Below, in pieces: positions 20,271-31,795 of a stretch of 64,000 bases of DNA; the stretch's first letter is position 1; the number at the start of each line of letters is the position of its first letter. The position numbers were made by a program, and so were the translations under genes. The notes below the pieces were generated by a model. The model saw only the letters and a program-made list of their open reading frames with translations. It was not told the origin of the DNA and ran no database searches. Source of the DNA: Amorphophallus konjac (Eukaryota > Streptophyta > Magnoliopsida > Alismatales > Araceae); assembly GCA_022559845.1 (NCBI GenBank), contig CM040127.1:31768708-31832707 (forward strand), given 5' to 3'.

Positions 20271-23200
20271 ATGGAGCAAGGAGGCCCGAGCCAGGGTGGA
20301 GAGAAGCGGAAACGACGGGCTCGTCGTCCGAGGAGGCTGAGGGATGATGCCGAGGAGGCTGCTGCGGCGGAGGAGATTGCCGTGGAGGAGGAGGCTTCTC
20401 CTTTGGCCGTGGAGGCTGCTGCGGGTGCTGGCGACGTGGGAGATGACGACCACGACCCGGTAAGCCCCTCGGAACTTCAATCTGTTGGTTTACTGGGCTA
20501 AACGGGCGGACGAGAGGCTGTGTAGAGAACTCCGGGGAGTGATGGAAGGAGGCGTCCAGGGGCCTAGACGCCTCCATATTTTCTTTTTCCTTTTTTTATT
20601 TATTTTATTTACGTAAATAATAAAAATAGAATTAAAAATAAGGAGGCGTCCAGGGCCTAGGACGCCTCCATGATAATATATATATATATATTTTATTTAT
20701 TTTTATTTTGATTTTTGGGTTTTTCTAAAAATAAAATAAAGAAAATGTAAAGGAGGCGTCCACGGTGTTTGACGCCTCCAAAAAAAATATAAATATTTTT
20801 TAAAAAATAAATATAAAATTAAATAAAATACATAAATAGTATATACAGTGTTATTGTCTATTACTATTCATGATGCTGATGTGTTCTTTGTTGGTTTTTG
20901 TGGTGTGCAGGGCGTGATGAAGGGCCGGATCAGCTGGTCCCTAGTGGTGGCGGCATACCGTGGGCTGCCAGACTTTCAGAGGGCGCGTGTGGACGCCATG
21001 GGCTTTGGAGCCTTCCTCAGGATCGAGCCCTTTCGGCTCGACCTTCCTCTTATCCAGGCATTGAGAGAGCGGTGGCACGCACCGAGCCGGGCATTTCTGA
21101 TGCCCTGGGGGCACATGGTGCCGACGCTTGAAGACGTAGCTCGGATCACCGGGCTACGAGTTGACGGAGAGGCAGTCAGCGGGGTCACCTACCCCAACTA
21201 CCGAGAGAGTGCCCTGGACCTGCTGTGGTTAGAGACGAGCGTGACTGATAGAGACAGCAGGGTAGTCGGCCGAGTGGAGATCATGGAGACGCTCGGATTC
21301 GTCGACCCGCGCCAGCGGGTTAGCGAGACCGGAGCGGAGTTTCTGGCACGACTCGAGGGAGACGCTCGTGCAGCTTTCACCTGGGACCCGAGCGAGCGGG
21401 AGCTGGTGGATCTAGACCTCAGGAGGTTTCTTTTCTTCTTCCTGGGCCGCCTTCTGCTGGGGACGAAGGGGGATGGCATCCACTGCCGCTTCCTCGGGAT
21501 CCTGGCGGACCTTGACAGAGTGGGGCACTACGCGTGGGGGGCGGCTCTGCTTGCCCATTTGATTGCTGATCTCTCCCAGACTTCAGAGAGGGAGACGACA
21601 GTCAGTGGCTTCGCACCTTTTCTCTAGGTACATAATTTATTTATGCATTTTACCGTAGTTAAATATGCAATCAGTCGTGCTAATGATGTATGATGGATGC
21701 AGGTGTGGAGTTATTACTACTTCCCGATGGGGAGGGCCAGGCAGGGGAACAGGAGAGCCGTTCCTCTAGCGCGACAGTGGAGGCCGGTCGTGGTAGCGGC
21801 ACCACACAGCTACCAGCTGGCGTCACTTCGTCGGGAGCTGAGCGAGTATCCCGAGGCCATGGTATGATGCGTATGATTTTTTATGTTTTTTATGCATGTG
21901 ACTGAATGGTAACTAACATGATGTATGTATGGTGATGCAGGTTGTGTGGAGACCCTACCTGGGCATGGGCGACGCTGGCCAGCCTTGGGTTGTAGCGGGT
22001 CTTCCTCGTTTCAGGCGGGACGTGTGGGTCCATTGCCTGAACGAGATCGAGCCGCTTCGGCTGAGCCTGGTTATGAGGACGTTGGGGCTAGCCCAAGAGT
22101 GGGTTGATGTAGATGAGCCGGCCCGCATCGGGTGGAAGACCAAGGGGAAGGTGAAGATTGTGGACTGGCGTACGCGCTTCCCTGCACAGTACTAGGACTG
22201 GCAGCAGGGCGGGGTCCCAGTGGTGTCCCATGTACAAGACAGTACTGATTACCTGAGACGGTACCGAGCTACGTACGGGGACCGCCTCTTCCTTGGTGGT
22301 ATGGCAGGGGTAAGTGAAATGAAAATGTTTCACCCTTCTATATGTATATGCATGTGGCACTAACTTATGTGCAATGCAGGATGCTCATGACAACATGATC
22401 GCCGACCTGCGGGCCCAGTTGGCGGAGGCCAGGCGACAGTTGGTGGCCATCTGACAGGAGTTGGAGATCCTGGTGAGTCTATGCAATGCATTTTTTTTGT
22501 GACATGGATTTTTGATGCTTAGCCTTTGACTGACGTTTGTCCCGTGTTTCAGGGGGCCCACTAGACAGCGGCAGCCGGGATGGCTGGTGGAGCGGGTTCC
22601 AGATCGCGGGGCCCTCCTCCGGAGGTTTCTGCCCTCCAGGAGCAGCTGGCGTATGCGGTGGCTCGCGCTGAGGAGGTCGAGCGTGACCGCGAGGCTTGAG
22701 TGAGTGTCTGCCTGACCTCGACTCTCCTTCTGGCTGCTCTCCTTCTATCACTGTTCTCTTACGGTGCATGCGTGCTTTGACAGGTGGCCGAGATTCGTGA
22801 GGCCCTGGCCCGTGCTGTTCGTGCTGAGCAGGAGCGCGATGCCTGGGTGGCAGAGCGTGACGCCCGGATTGCGGAGCTAGAGGAGGAGCGGCGACGGGAG
22901 GCTGAGGAGCTTCCTCGCGACGTAGTGGATCTGCGGATCGCCCTCGAGCTGTCGAGGAGAGAGGCGATGAGGGAGAGAGAGGAGAGGGAGAGGGATAGGG
23001 AGACCATAGAGAAAGAGAGGGAGTACAGGATGGCAGAGTGATATCGAGATTGGGACGAGAGGAGAGCTCTGGTGGCCCTGGTGTCGGAGCTCCGGCTGAG
23101 TCTTGGCACGGCGGAGGGGAGACTTCGGGAGAGTGAGGAGCAGTATCAGAGGGCGAAGGAGCGCGGGACGCGACTTCGTCAGTCCAGTTCCTTTTCTGTG

Positions 23201-23338
23201 GGCAGCTTTCTAGTTTCTTCGGTCGAGGAGCGTCGCCGCACCTTGGAGGCCGGCATGGTGCCACCTGGAGAGGCGAGCACGGCTTCTCAGGGTTCGCAGA
23301 GGTCGCAGAGGCCCCCTAGGGATCCCCGTCAGAGATGA
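20271..23338 (+). pseudogene. Antisense gene 2, PMD protein with coiled-coil tail (X copy, six stops)
   Basis: Seven exons by GT-AG sites and comparison with the split Y copy: 20271-20459, 20911-21627, 21703-21861, 21941-22309, 22380-22472, 22553-22699 and 22784-23338, all phase 0. Exon 2 holds the PMD core (RWHAPSRAFLMPWGHMVP, ITGLRVDGEAVSGVTY). Exons 3-4 continue it (VWSYYYFPMGRARQ, CLNEIEPLRL, MRTLGLAQEWVD). Exons 5-7 form a charged coiled coil (LRAQLAEARRQL, RIAELEEERRREAEEL, REREERERDRE). Premature stops stand at 21625, 22193, 22452, 22562, 22697 and 23039; where the Y copy can be compared, most are CAG-to-TAG or CGA-to-TGA. Intron 1 carries three palindromes. Probably a nuclear DNA- or chromatin-associated protein when intact; function in the element unknown. 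Confidence 0.8.
20547..20782. repeat. Palindrome cluster in intron 1 of antisense gene 2 (X)
   Basis: Three GGAGGCGTCC-type palindromes near 20548, 20642 and 20752, matching positions in the Y intron. Centres vary (GGGGCCTA, GGGCCTA, ACGGTGTTT). Confidence 0.85.
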
Positions 23339-23385
23339 CCAGGAGGGTGATGGTGAGAGTTAGAGAGTTGCCTGTACACTCCACC

Positions 23386-23675
23386 TGTAACGACCCGAGA
23401 ATCCGATTACCGGGAAGGCCCGATAACCCGAGACTCGCACCGCCACCCACGAGCCCGAAGACTCGGAAGGGTTAAAAGGATGGTGTGAAAACTACACAAG
23501 CATCACAGATAATTACAGAAATTAAACAGTTATAATATTAAGAAGGAAATAAATTAACATTTTACATGGTCCACATTAAAATAACAACAACAGCAACAGT
23601 AGCCCATGACTAGTACAGTGACAAGAAAGAAAAGTACAGCTACACGGGGCATACCCCGGCTCTGACCTCTGGCAC
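23386..23675 (-). mobile_element. Inverted U5 fragment of the Tekay-like LTR
   Basis: Reverse complement matches 29515-29805 closely, including the tail ending GGGTCGTTACA. Homology stops at about 23675, where RNase H coding sequence begins in the middle of a codon run; the junction falls at GTGCCAGAGGTCAGAGC. Confidence 0.85.
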
Positions 23676-25755
23676 TTGTTCCCAGAGCCTCCACTTCCTC
23701 AACATCAAGGTACTGATCGCAACCTTCCGACTCAAGGCATCGGCGACGACATTCATCCTGCCCGGCTGATAAGACAGGGTGAAGTCATAGTCCTTCATGA
23801 ACTCCATCCAACGCCTTTGTCTGAGGTTCAGGTCCTTCTGCGAGAACACGTACCTCAAACTCTGATGGTCAGTGAACACCTCGAACTTCTCGCCGTATAG
23901 ATAATGCCTCCAGATCTTCAGCATGAAGATCACCGCCGCCAACTCAAGGTCATGGGTAGGGTAGTTCTCCTCATGGGGCTTTAGTTGCCGAGATGTATAA
24001 GCCACCACTCTACCATGCTGCATCAACACAGCACCCAACCCAACGCCGGAAGCATCTGTACACACCACGAAACCTTCCGATCCAGAAGGCAAAACCAACA
24101 CCGGAGCCGAGGTGAGCAATCTCTTCAGTTCGCTGAAGCTCTGCTCACACTCCTCGGACCAAACGAAAGGCACATCCTTCCATGTGAGCCTCGTCATCGG
24201 GGTCGCAATGCGGGAAAAATCCTAGATAAACCGGCGATAATAACCCGCAAGCCCTAAGAAACTCCGGATCTCGGTCACCGACCTCGGCCTCGGCCACTGC
24301 ATTACTGCCTCGACCTTGGCGGGGTCCACGGAAATGCCATCACCAGAAATCACGTGCCCCAGAAAGTGCACCTCGCTGAGCCAAAACTCGCACTTGCTGA
24401 GCTTCGTATACAACTGGTGATCTCGCAACATCTGCAGCACCACACCCAAATGGTACGCATGCTCCTCAGCAGACTGCGAATAAACAAGGATGTCATCCAC
24501 AAAGATGACCGAGAACTGGTCCAAATACGGATGAAACACCCTCTGCATCAAGTCCATGAAGGCTGCTGGGGCATTGGTGAGCCCGAACGGCATCACCAGA
24601 AACTCATAATGCCCATACCTCGAATTGAATGCAGTCTTCTCCACATCGGATTCACGAATCCTTAGCTGATAGTAACCGGACCGCAAATCAATCCGCGAGA
24701 ACACTCGCGCAGACTGAAGCTAGTCGAACAAATCATCAATCCGTGGCAATGGATATTTGTTCTTAATGGTCACTTCATTCAGCTGCCGATAGTCAATGCA
24801 CAACCGCAGACTACCGTCCTTCTTCTTCACAAACAACACGGGCGCACCCCAAGGGGAAAAGCTCGGACGAATGTACCCCTTGGCCAGCAGTTCCTGCAAC
24901 TGCGCCCTCAACTCCCTCAACTCAGCGGGGGCCATATGGTAGGGAGCCTTCGCCAAAGGTCCCGTACCAGGCACAACCTCGATCACGAAATCGATCTCCC
25001 GCCGGGGAGGTAATCCAGGCAACTCCTCGGGAAAAACGTCGGGAAAGTCGCACACCACCGCAATGTCCTCGACATCCGGCTCCATCCAGTCAGACACAAC
25101 CACTGACGCGAGAAAATCCTGACAATCAGAATCAAGCAATCGACGGGCTCGAATAGCAGAGATAAGGAATCGAGAAGAGGCGGAACGGATACCTTGGAAA
25201 TAGAAGGTCCTCTTGCTCGGATGCTGGAAGTAGACCGTCTTCATTCCACAATCCACCACCGCTCCATGGGTCTCGAGCCAATCCATGCCTAGAATCACGT
25301 CGTAATCCCGAAGGTGCAACGCACAAAACCTGCCTGGCATACTCCGCCCATCGATCCACACCGGAACCTGGTCGAAGCAATACGGAGTGACCATAAAGTC
25401 ACCCGAAGGTAACTCCACTGCCAAATCACAGGACAACTGGGTCACCGACTCCTCGACACACGACGCGAAATCCTCCGAAATGAACGAATGAGACGCGCCA
25501 GAATCAAACAAAACCCGAGCCGCACAACCCAAAATCTGAACGGTACCTTCCACGAGCTGCAACGCCACTGCCTCTACCCTAGTCATGTGCGTGATCTGGC
25601 CCCCAGCCCTCTGCCTGCCTCCCACGCTAGCTGACCTGGGTAGCGACGGATACTGTCCCTGTTGTTGCTGCGGCTGGGGAACCTGCTGCTGCGGCGGCCT
25701 CTGAGGATAGTCACGCGCCATATGCCCTGGCTGGTCACACCGAAAATAGATGATC
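23676..25755 (-). pseudogene. Tekay-like gag knuckle, protease, reverse transcriptase, RNase H
   Basis: From right to left on the minus strand: a zinc knuckle [13 protein letters not shown] with the first cysteine lost; protease with [25 protein letters not shown] linker; reverse transcriptase with [51 protein letters not shown] and catalytic FVDDILVYS; RNase H with [34 protein letters not shown] and FTDHQSLRY. Only two in-frame stops are seen, at about 24725 (DDLFD*LQ) and 24215 (RRFI*DFSRI); both replace a conserved glutamine. The rest of gag is absent, cut at the arm junction. These are chromoviral enzymes that copy element RNA to cDNA. Confidence 0.85.
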
Positions 25756-27229
25756 AGCCTCTGAGGTATCTTTCAGGCTCAAGATTCCCCAGGAGCCAGG
25801 GTTGGCGGTGCTTGCGAGTCTGACTGTCACTCCTGCTATCCGTCGTCAGGTGACAGAGGGTCAGCATGCAGACCCTGAGTTGCCCCGGATTCTTGCGATG
25901 GCTGACGTAGAACTTGGCGAGGATGGTGCTGCGAGGTTTCGTGGCAGGCTGTACGTCCCAGCGGAGGAGCAGGTTCGTCGTGCGGTGTTACGCGAGGCTC
26001 ATGGGAGCAGGTACACTGTACACCCGGGTGCGACGAAGATGTATCGGAACTTGCGGAGGCAGTTCTGGTGGCCTGGCATGAAGAGAGATGTTGCCGAATT
26101 TATGGCCAGGTGCCTGATCTGTCAGCAGGTGAAGGCGGAGTATCAGCGACCAGGCGGTACTCTCCAGCCCTTGGATGTTCCTGCTTGGAAGTGGGACCAT
26201 GTGACCATGGATTTCGTGGTGGGGTTGCCGAGGACCCTGAGTGGGCAGGACAGTATTTGGTTGCTGGTGGATCGGCTGACAAAGGTGACGCGGCTGTTGC
26301 CGGTCAAAGTCATCTGGAGCGTGTCTAAGTTGGCTCGTCTTTATGTGGAGCGGATCGTGCCGTTGCATGGGGCTCCCATTTCAATCGTGTCGGATCGAGA
26401 TCCGCGCTTCACTTCTGGATTCTGGAGAAGTTTCCAGCGAGCTCTTGGCACGGAGTTGGCATTTAGCTCGGCGTATCATCCTCAGTCAGATGGTCAGTCT
26501 GAGAGGACCATTAAGACTTTGGAGGACATGCTGAGATCCTGCTGCCTAGAGTGGCAGGGGAGTTGGATTCATCACCTACCGTTGGTGGAGTTTGCCTATA
26601 ACAACAGCTATCATTCGAGCATCGGCATGGCTCCTTATGAGGCATTGTATGGGCGTCCTTGTCGGACTCCACTTGATTGGTTTGAGGTGGGTGAGCGTGT
26701 TTTGACGGGACCGGAATTGGTGCAGCAATGTGTGGACGTTTTGCACCTGGTTCGTCAGAACATGTTGGCGGCCTAGAGTCGGCAGAAGAGTTATGCTGAC
26801 CGTAGGCGGCAGCCTCTCGAGTTCGCCGTGGGCGATCATGTGTTCTTGAGAGTTTCTCCGATGAAGGGGGTGATGCGTTTTGGACGGCGTGGGAAGCTGA
26901 GTCCCCGCTATATTGATCGTTTCGCGATTGTGGAGCGCATCGGTGAGGTTGCTTACCGGTTGCAGTTACCTCCTGAGTTGGCGTCGGTGCATGACGTGTT
27001 CCACGTCTCGATGTTGCGGAAGTATATGCCCGATGACTCTCATGTACTCGAGATTTCTGTTTGGCCTGAGGTGACTCCAGACCTTTCTCACCCAGAGTTT
27101 CCGATCGGCGTGGAGGATAGGCGAGAGCAGCGCCTGCGGAACAAGGTCATTCCCTTGGTGAAGGTCGTGTGGCAACGACACTCTGGTGGTGAGGCTTCTT
27201 GGGAACGTGAGGACGAGATGCGTCAGTAG
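25754..27229 (+). pseudogene. Tekay-like integrase with C-terminal chromodomain
   Basis: Open from 25754 with one stop at 26774-26776 (LAA*SRQKSYADRR, a CAG-to-TAG change). It shows the H2C2 zinc finger (HGSRYTVHPG, CLICQQVK), the core with WDHVTMDFVVGLP, SDRDPRFTSGFW and the glutamate in HPQSDGQSERTIKTLEDML, the GPY/F-like module (GRRGKLSPRYIDRF, HDVFHVSMLRKYMPD) and a chromodomain-like end (RREQRLRNKVIPLVKVVWQ, EASWEREDEMRQ). This matches the Tekay/Del chromovirus lineage, which targets heterochromatin. It stands on the opposite strand to its own reverse transcriptase. Confidence 0.85.
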
Positions 27230-27304
27230 TTTCCGTACATGTTTGAGTGAGTCTTCCTCTTCTTTCCCCTTGGGTTGTTCTCAATTTCGAGGACGAAATT
27301 CCTT

Positions 27305-27317
27305 AAGGGGGGAGGGC
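27305..27317 (+). other. Polypurine tract of the Tekay-like element
   Basis: AAGGGGGGAGGGC precedes the LTR start TGTAATATCCC, after TTTCGAGGACGAAATTCC. Confidence 0.85.
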
Positions 27318-29805
27318 TGTAATATCCCGAACCTTTTGGATCCTTCTTCGTGGGTTCCTGATCTGGTTTTCGGAGTGTCCGGCTCCGTTGTGTCTGAAAT
27401 TTCATTTCGGACAGCTTTCGTGTTCGGATCGGCGCGATCCGGAGTCGTTTCGGAGGCCCGGAGGCGTTCCGCGGCTTTTCCGCGTGTGTTTTTCGATTTT
27501 CGGTGTATGTTTCGGCTTTTTCTTCGGAAGCTCGCTGCGGACGAACCGGGCGGTTCACCCGGGCACGAGTGGTACCGTTGTGATCGGTGCGTTCCGAGGA
27601 TTACGGAAATATATTTTTCTAATTTTTGGTATTTTTTTGAAAAATCAGATTTTCTTATATAACCCATTTATTTTCCTTTTTCTTTTCTCCTTTCTCTTTC
27701 TTCTTCTTCTTCCTCCTTCCTTCCCCAACCGTGGCCGCCCTCTTCTCTCTCCCTCTCTCCCGTTCGAGCGCGGCGACCACCGTTTCGGCTGCAGACGGCG
27801 GCGGTGCGACGCGGCGAGGACGTGGGTGACATCGAGACGATCGTGCGGGCGTGCGGCAAGCGTGGGAAGCGTGGGGAGGCGAAGTTTCTAAAAGCGTTCT
27901 TCTCGATTCGTGGGTGATTCGACGGAGCATTCGCTCCATTGAGGTAGGGTGACGTTCCTTAGCCTCTTGTCTATCATTCCCGTGTTTTATAGGCCGAGGG
28001 GAGGCCGAGAGGGGCTTATTTGAGCATGTTTGGGATTTTTCCATGTTTTGGGGAGAGTCGCCCGATCTATGGATTCGATGCATGGATTCGTGTTTTGATG
28101 GCCTAGAATCATGCTAGGGGTCCCCAGGGGTTTTCCCCTTTGATTTCCCCCTCTCCGGTGGAGGTATGGGGGCGTGGAATGGTGTTTTTAGCCGTTCCCG
28201 GCCGTTCTCGATTTTCCGGGATGATAGCGGTCCACCAGTAACCGCCTTCATCAGGTAGCGGTCAGGTGGGGACCGACTTCATCAAGGTTTCGAGCGTTGG
28301 GGCTTGTGCTGTCGGCAGGCGGTCGCGGTCTCGCGACTGCTGGTGGCGGTCAGGGGGCGACCGCTTTCAGCCTGGGGTCCGGCACGGTCTTCGAGACGGG
28401 TTTTTGACCGTTGGAGTCTGGTCGCGGTCTCCAGGAGACCGCTACCAGGTGAAGGCGGTCTTCACGCGACCGCTTTCACGTTTTCGAGCGCCAGGGTGGA
28501 CGCGGTTCCAGGCCGACCGCGACCAGGTGATAGCGGTCCTGGGTCGACCGCTACCACAGGAGGCGGTCCTCCGGTGACCGCGACTCCCCTTCTTTACCGA
28601 TTTGAACCCCGGACGAGCTAGTCTCGATCCCTGTGCTGACCCGTAGTCCGACTGATGCGGGGCATCATGTGAGGGCTACACGTGGGGGTGCCGTGGGGTC
28701 CCGGGAGGTGGTGGCTCCGGCTTGTGTCACCGTGCGTCGGTGTTGGTACAAGGAGCGTTCCTCGTACCTGTGGTTGCATCGTTGTTTTCCGTGACTCGAG
28801 AGTCTACTCCTTCAGTGACCCTCCACTAGTCGTAGCCTACCAGTACGAGGTGCTGGTCTCACCTGGGAGTAGTGTACGGGCACCCACCTTTCGAGACGGT
28901 TTGTGGACCGGTTACCGTAGGCCCCTCGTCGGTAGCCAGAGTCCGGCTACGGGGGAAAACCGGTCAGAGGACCAGACCTAGTGACGCAAGGTCTGTGTGT
29001 GCACACATGGTTGGGGGCGGTTGGACCCACGTCGACGGGCGTGACCCCAGCTAGTTACTTGTTTGTGGTTACTTGTTCGGTGTCGGCGCCTCGGGTAGGA
29101 CCTACCACGTCAGGCGGTTCACCTGCGGTGCGGTGTAAGATGTCAGGGGACGCTACCGGCTGTGCTTCTAGTGGGTGGTACTCCTGTCGAGTACGGAGTG
29201 TCAGACTGTCAGTCGAGTGTTTCCGACCTTCGGGTTTTGACGATTCGACCGTTGAGTTTCGGTCTTCTCGTACCGTGGCACGTGTGTCGATTTGCGTGCC
29301 GTAGGATCTAGTTCTGTAGAGTATAGGGCTTTCCTTTCCGAGGTACCTTCTTACCGCTAGAGTAGTGGTTTCTCGTTTTACGAGGTATGGTTCGAATGAT
29401 CCCTACTGAGTCTTGTTCCGAGACTCATTCCCTGCGTGTTTTCACCGCGATTCAGGTGAGGCGCCACCTTCGGGGAGCGCGTCAGGAGCGCAGCGTGGTG
29501 CGGGTGCCCAGAGGTAGTGCCGGAGGTCAGAGCTGGGGTATGCCCCATGTAGCTGTACTTTCTTTCTTGTCACTGTACTAGTCGTGGACTACTGTTGCTG
29601 TTGTTGTTATTTTATTGTGGACCATGTAAAATGTTATTTTATTTCCTGCTTAATATTATAACTGTTTAATTTCTGCAATTATCTGTGATGCTTGTGTAGT
29701 TTCCACACCATCCTTTTAACCCTTCCGAGTCTTCGGGCTCGTGGGTGGCGGTACGAGTCTCGGGTTATCGGGCCTTCCCGGTAATCGGATTCTCGGGTCG
29801 TTACA
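27318..29805 (+). mobile_element. Chromovirus-like LTR (ii), 3' LTR of the Tekay-like element
   Basis: 2488 bp, TGTAATATCCC...GGTCGTTACA. It has TATATAA near 27657-27662, a CT-rich leader, a GAGGTAGGGTGA donor-like site near 27940, a hairpin array (about 28205-28590), the GTGACCCTCCACTAG segment shared with LTR (i), and an AT-rich tail. No long conserved reading frame. Confidence 0.9.
28205..28590 (+). repeat. Array of GCGGTC/GACCGC hairpins in LTR (ii)
   Basis: At least seven inverted repeats share the core GCGGTC/GACCGC but have different outer arms: GTGAAGGCGGTC with GACCGCTTTCAC (about 28450-28478), CGCGGT with ACCGCG (about 28501-28521), TAGCGGTC with GACCGCTA (about 28530-28553), and GGAGGCGGTC with GACCGC further on. 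Confidence 0.85.
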
Positions 29806-30155
29806 CCACCCTCCTTACTGCATGATGTACTTTCGACTATTATATGAAATGAAAATGCCTTTCTTGTGTTGTGTGTACTTTTCTCTCTCCCACACTTTCT
29901 TCTTTGTACTGAGTTGTCCTTCGAGGCACGCTCCACAAGACCTTGCCCTGAACAGCGGGGGAACTACACTTTGCACGGGGGGATTTTGTTTCCTTTCTCC
30001 CCTTTTTGGGCGCGTCCAGGCGCGAGGACGCATCTTAATCCTTGAATTCAAATTTAAAGCGCCGGGTGGCCTTTCTTCTCCCGTGCCTTACCCGCAAACG
30101 AGCCCGCCTTCCGTCGAAACTCGCTTGTCCGTCTTTGTCTTCTTCCCCTCGATCG

Positions 30156-31327
30156 ATGGAGTTCGGCGGTCTGGACCACGGCGAAGGTGGAGAGGGACGC
30201 GGGACCCCTCGCCTGAGGAGGGACGCGCCAGAGCACGGAACGGCGTCCATGGAGGAGGAAGGGCCGCTTCGGGCCCTCGAGAGACCCGAGGGGTCCGATG
30301 TCGCGGAGGGAGGTGAACACGGTCTGGTAGGTCCTCCGATCTCTTCCTCTTTTGATCCATTTTGAGTTTTGAAGCCAGCCGCGCGAGGGGGGAAAGGGTT
30401 CGGCGAGTGTTGCACTCAAATGATGGACGCGTCCTAGATAGGGGACACGTTCTTTGTTATGATGCGAGGTCCTTCTTTCTTAGTGCAGGACATGGCGAGG
30501 ACCCTGGGCCTGGCCGATGAGTGGGCGAGTGTAGACGAGCCGAGCCGCGTCAGGAAGGAGAGTCGCGGCAAGGCGAAGCTTGAAGATTGGCGCATACGTC
30601 TCCCTGGGCAGCAAGGGAGCGTACTGGTGCAGGATAGTGTCGACTTCCCGCGGCGGCAGAGAGAGAGTTATGCGGGGCTTCCCCAAGCCGGGGATACGCG
30701 CGATGTCGACGGGTCTCGTGCCCAATTAGCCGAGGTCAGGCGGTAGCTGACCGCCACTCAACAGGAACTGTCGCTCTTGGTAAGCTAAGTGCGGCATTTT
30801 CTATTTTTAAATGTGGAGCTTAGCTGACGGCTGTTGTTTGTTCATTCCAGCGTGCCCAGCAGATAGCGATGGTGGGAGTGACTGGCGGCGCATCTTCCAG
30901 TTCCTCGGCCCCTTTTCTCGAGATCGCCTCCCTTCGGGAGCAACTTGCTGGTGCGGTGGCTCGGGCTGCCTGGGCGGAAGAGGAGCGTGATGCCTGGGTG
31001 GTGACTGTAGCAGAGCTGCGACATCGCGGTGAGGAGAGACCTTCTCCAGACATCCTGGAGTTAAGGGTTCTTCTGCAGATGATGAGGAGAGAGGCAGAGA
31101 GAGAGAAAGCCGAGAGAAGGTCCGAGCGACAGCGGGATCAGACCGAGAGAAGGGTCTTGGAGGCCCAAGTGAGGGAGCTCCAACTGGGCCTTCAGGCCGT
31201 CGTGCAGAGGCTAGGAGGGATGGAGACGCGCTACGAGAGAGCGCGAGAGTTCGGGGAGCGACTGCGCCAGTCTGGTCGCTTTGCCGCTAGTGGCTTCTTT
31301 GCCACGCCAGGGGAGGAGCAGCGAGTC
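30156..31327 (+). pseudogene. Antisense gene 3, PMD-core-less paralogue, main part (X copy)
   Basis: Exon 1 (30156-30326, 57 codons) starts MEFGGLDHGEGGEG and resembles the leader of gene 2. Exon 2 (30489-30779) starts DMARTLGLADEWASVDEPSR, equivalent to the middle of the long PMD exon in genes 2 and 4, so the PMD core is missing. Exon 3 from 30851 encodes a coiled coil (EIASLREQLAGAVARA, REAEREKAERRSERQRDQ, RYERAREFGERLRQSGRF). A TAG at 30744-30746 replaces CAG of the Y copy. Exon 3 is cut at 31327 by the solo LTR, resumes at 33867-33931 and again at 41614-41653. The same core-less architecture in Y shows it is ancestral, not a local deletion. Confidence 0.75.
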
Positions 31328-31574
31328 TGACGAGATCAGAAAACGGCTCCAGCAAAAAGAGTTATCAAATAGATATTTATGTTTGGTCGTCTTTTATTAA
31401 TTGGGCCGCATGTTTGGGCCAAATGGGCCATGTTTTATGTTTTGAAGTGATTATGTCCCCAACCATTATGTAAGAGTCTTTTTTTATTATTTGTCTTTTA
31501 GTCTTCCTAAGGGAGTTATGAGTGGTAGGAAGTAGGTGTTAGGTGAGTTATCTTTTGGTCTTCTTTGTGGAATC

Positions 31575-31582
31575 TATAAAAG
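31575..31582 (+). promoter_or_regulatory. TATA box of the solo LTR
   Basis: TATAAAAG in an otherwise AT-rich U3-like stretch, followed within about 80 bp by the start of the CT-rich region. Confidence 0.55.
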
Positions 31583-31654
31583 GTCATGTAATCTTTGTTT
31601 AAGGCAATGAAGTGAATCAACAATTTTTGGAAAAGCTACCTCCTACGTGAGGCC

Positions 31655-31795
31655 CATACCCCCTCAATTTCTCTCTCTCTAGGAGTGGATTCTCCTAGTT
31701 CTCTCTCTACAATTTTCCCTCTCTCTAGGAGTGGATTCTCTTAATTCTCTCTCTACAATTTTCCCTCTCTCTAGGAGTGGATTCTCCTAGCTCCC
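31655..31795 (+). repeat. 46-bp tandem repeat, three units
   Basis: The marker AGGAGTGGATTCTC recurs at 31681, 31727 and 31773, separated by CTCTCTCTACAATTTTCC. It introduces the CT-rich leader of the solo LTR. Confidence 0.85.

Larger units (their letters stand above)
23386..29805. mobile_element. Rearranged Tekay-like Ty3/gypsy chromovirus with two U5 ends
   Basis: The insert is flanked by CCACC TSDs (23381-23385 and 29806-29810) and lies in sequence just downstream of gene 2. The right part is normal on the plus strand: integrase with chromodomain, polypurine tract, full LTR (27318-29805). The left part is inverted: it starts with the reverse complement of the last 290 bp of the LTR, followed by RNase H, reverse transcriptase, protease and gag knuckle on the minus strand. 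The two arms meet near 25750. Both outer termini are therefore U5 ends (TGTAACGACCC and GGGTCGTTACA), giving a DNA-transposon-like appearance. Confidence 0.85.

Noticed and set aside
8450..22000. Tandem duplication of a host gene cluster
   Set aside because: The repeated blocks are bounded by LTRs, the join across 15104 and 53327 restores an exon with a TSD, and primer/purine-tract signals are present.
23386..29805. DNA transposon with long terminal inverted repeats
   Set aside because: The inverted ends are LTR U5 sequence, the interior encodes gypsy pol, and no transposase is present.
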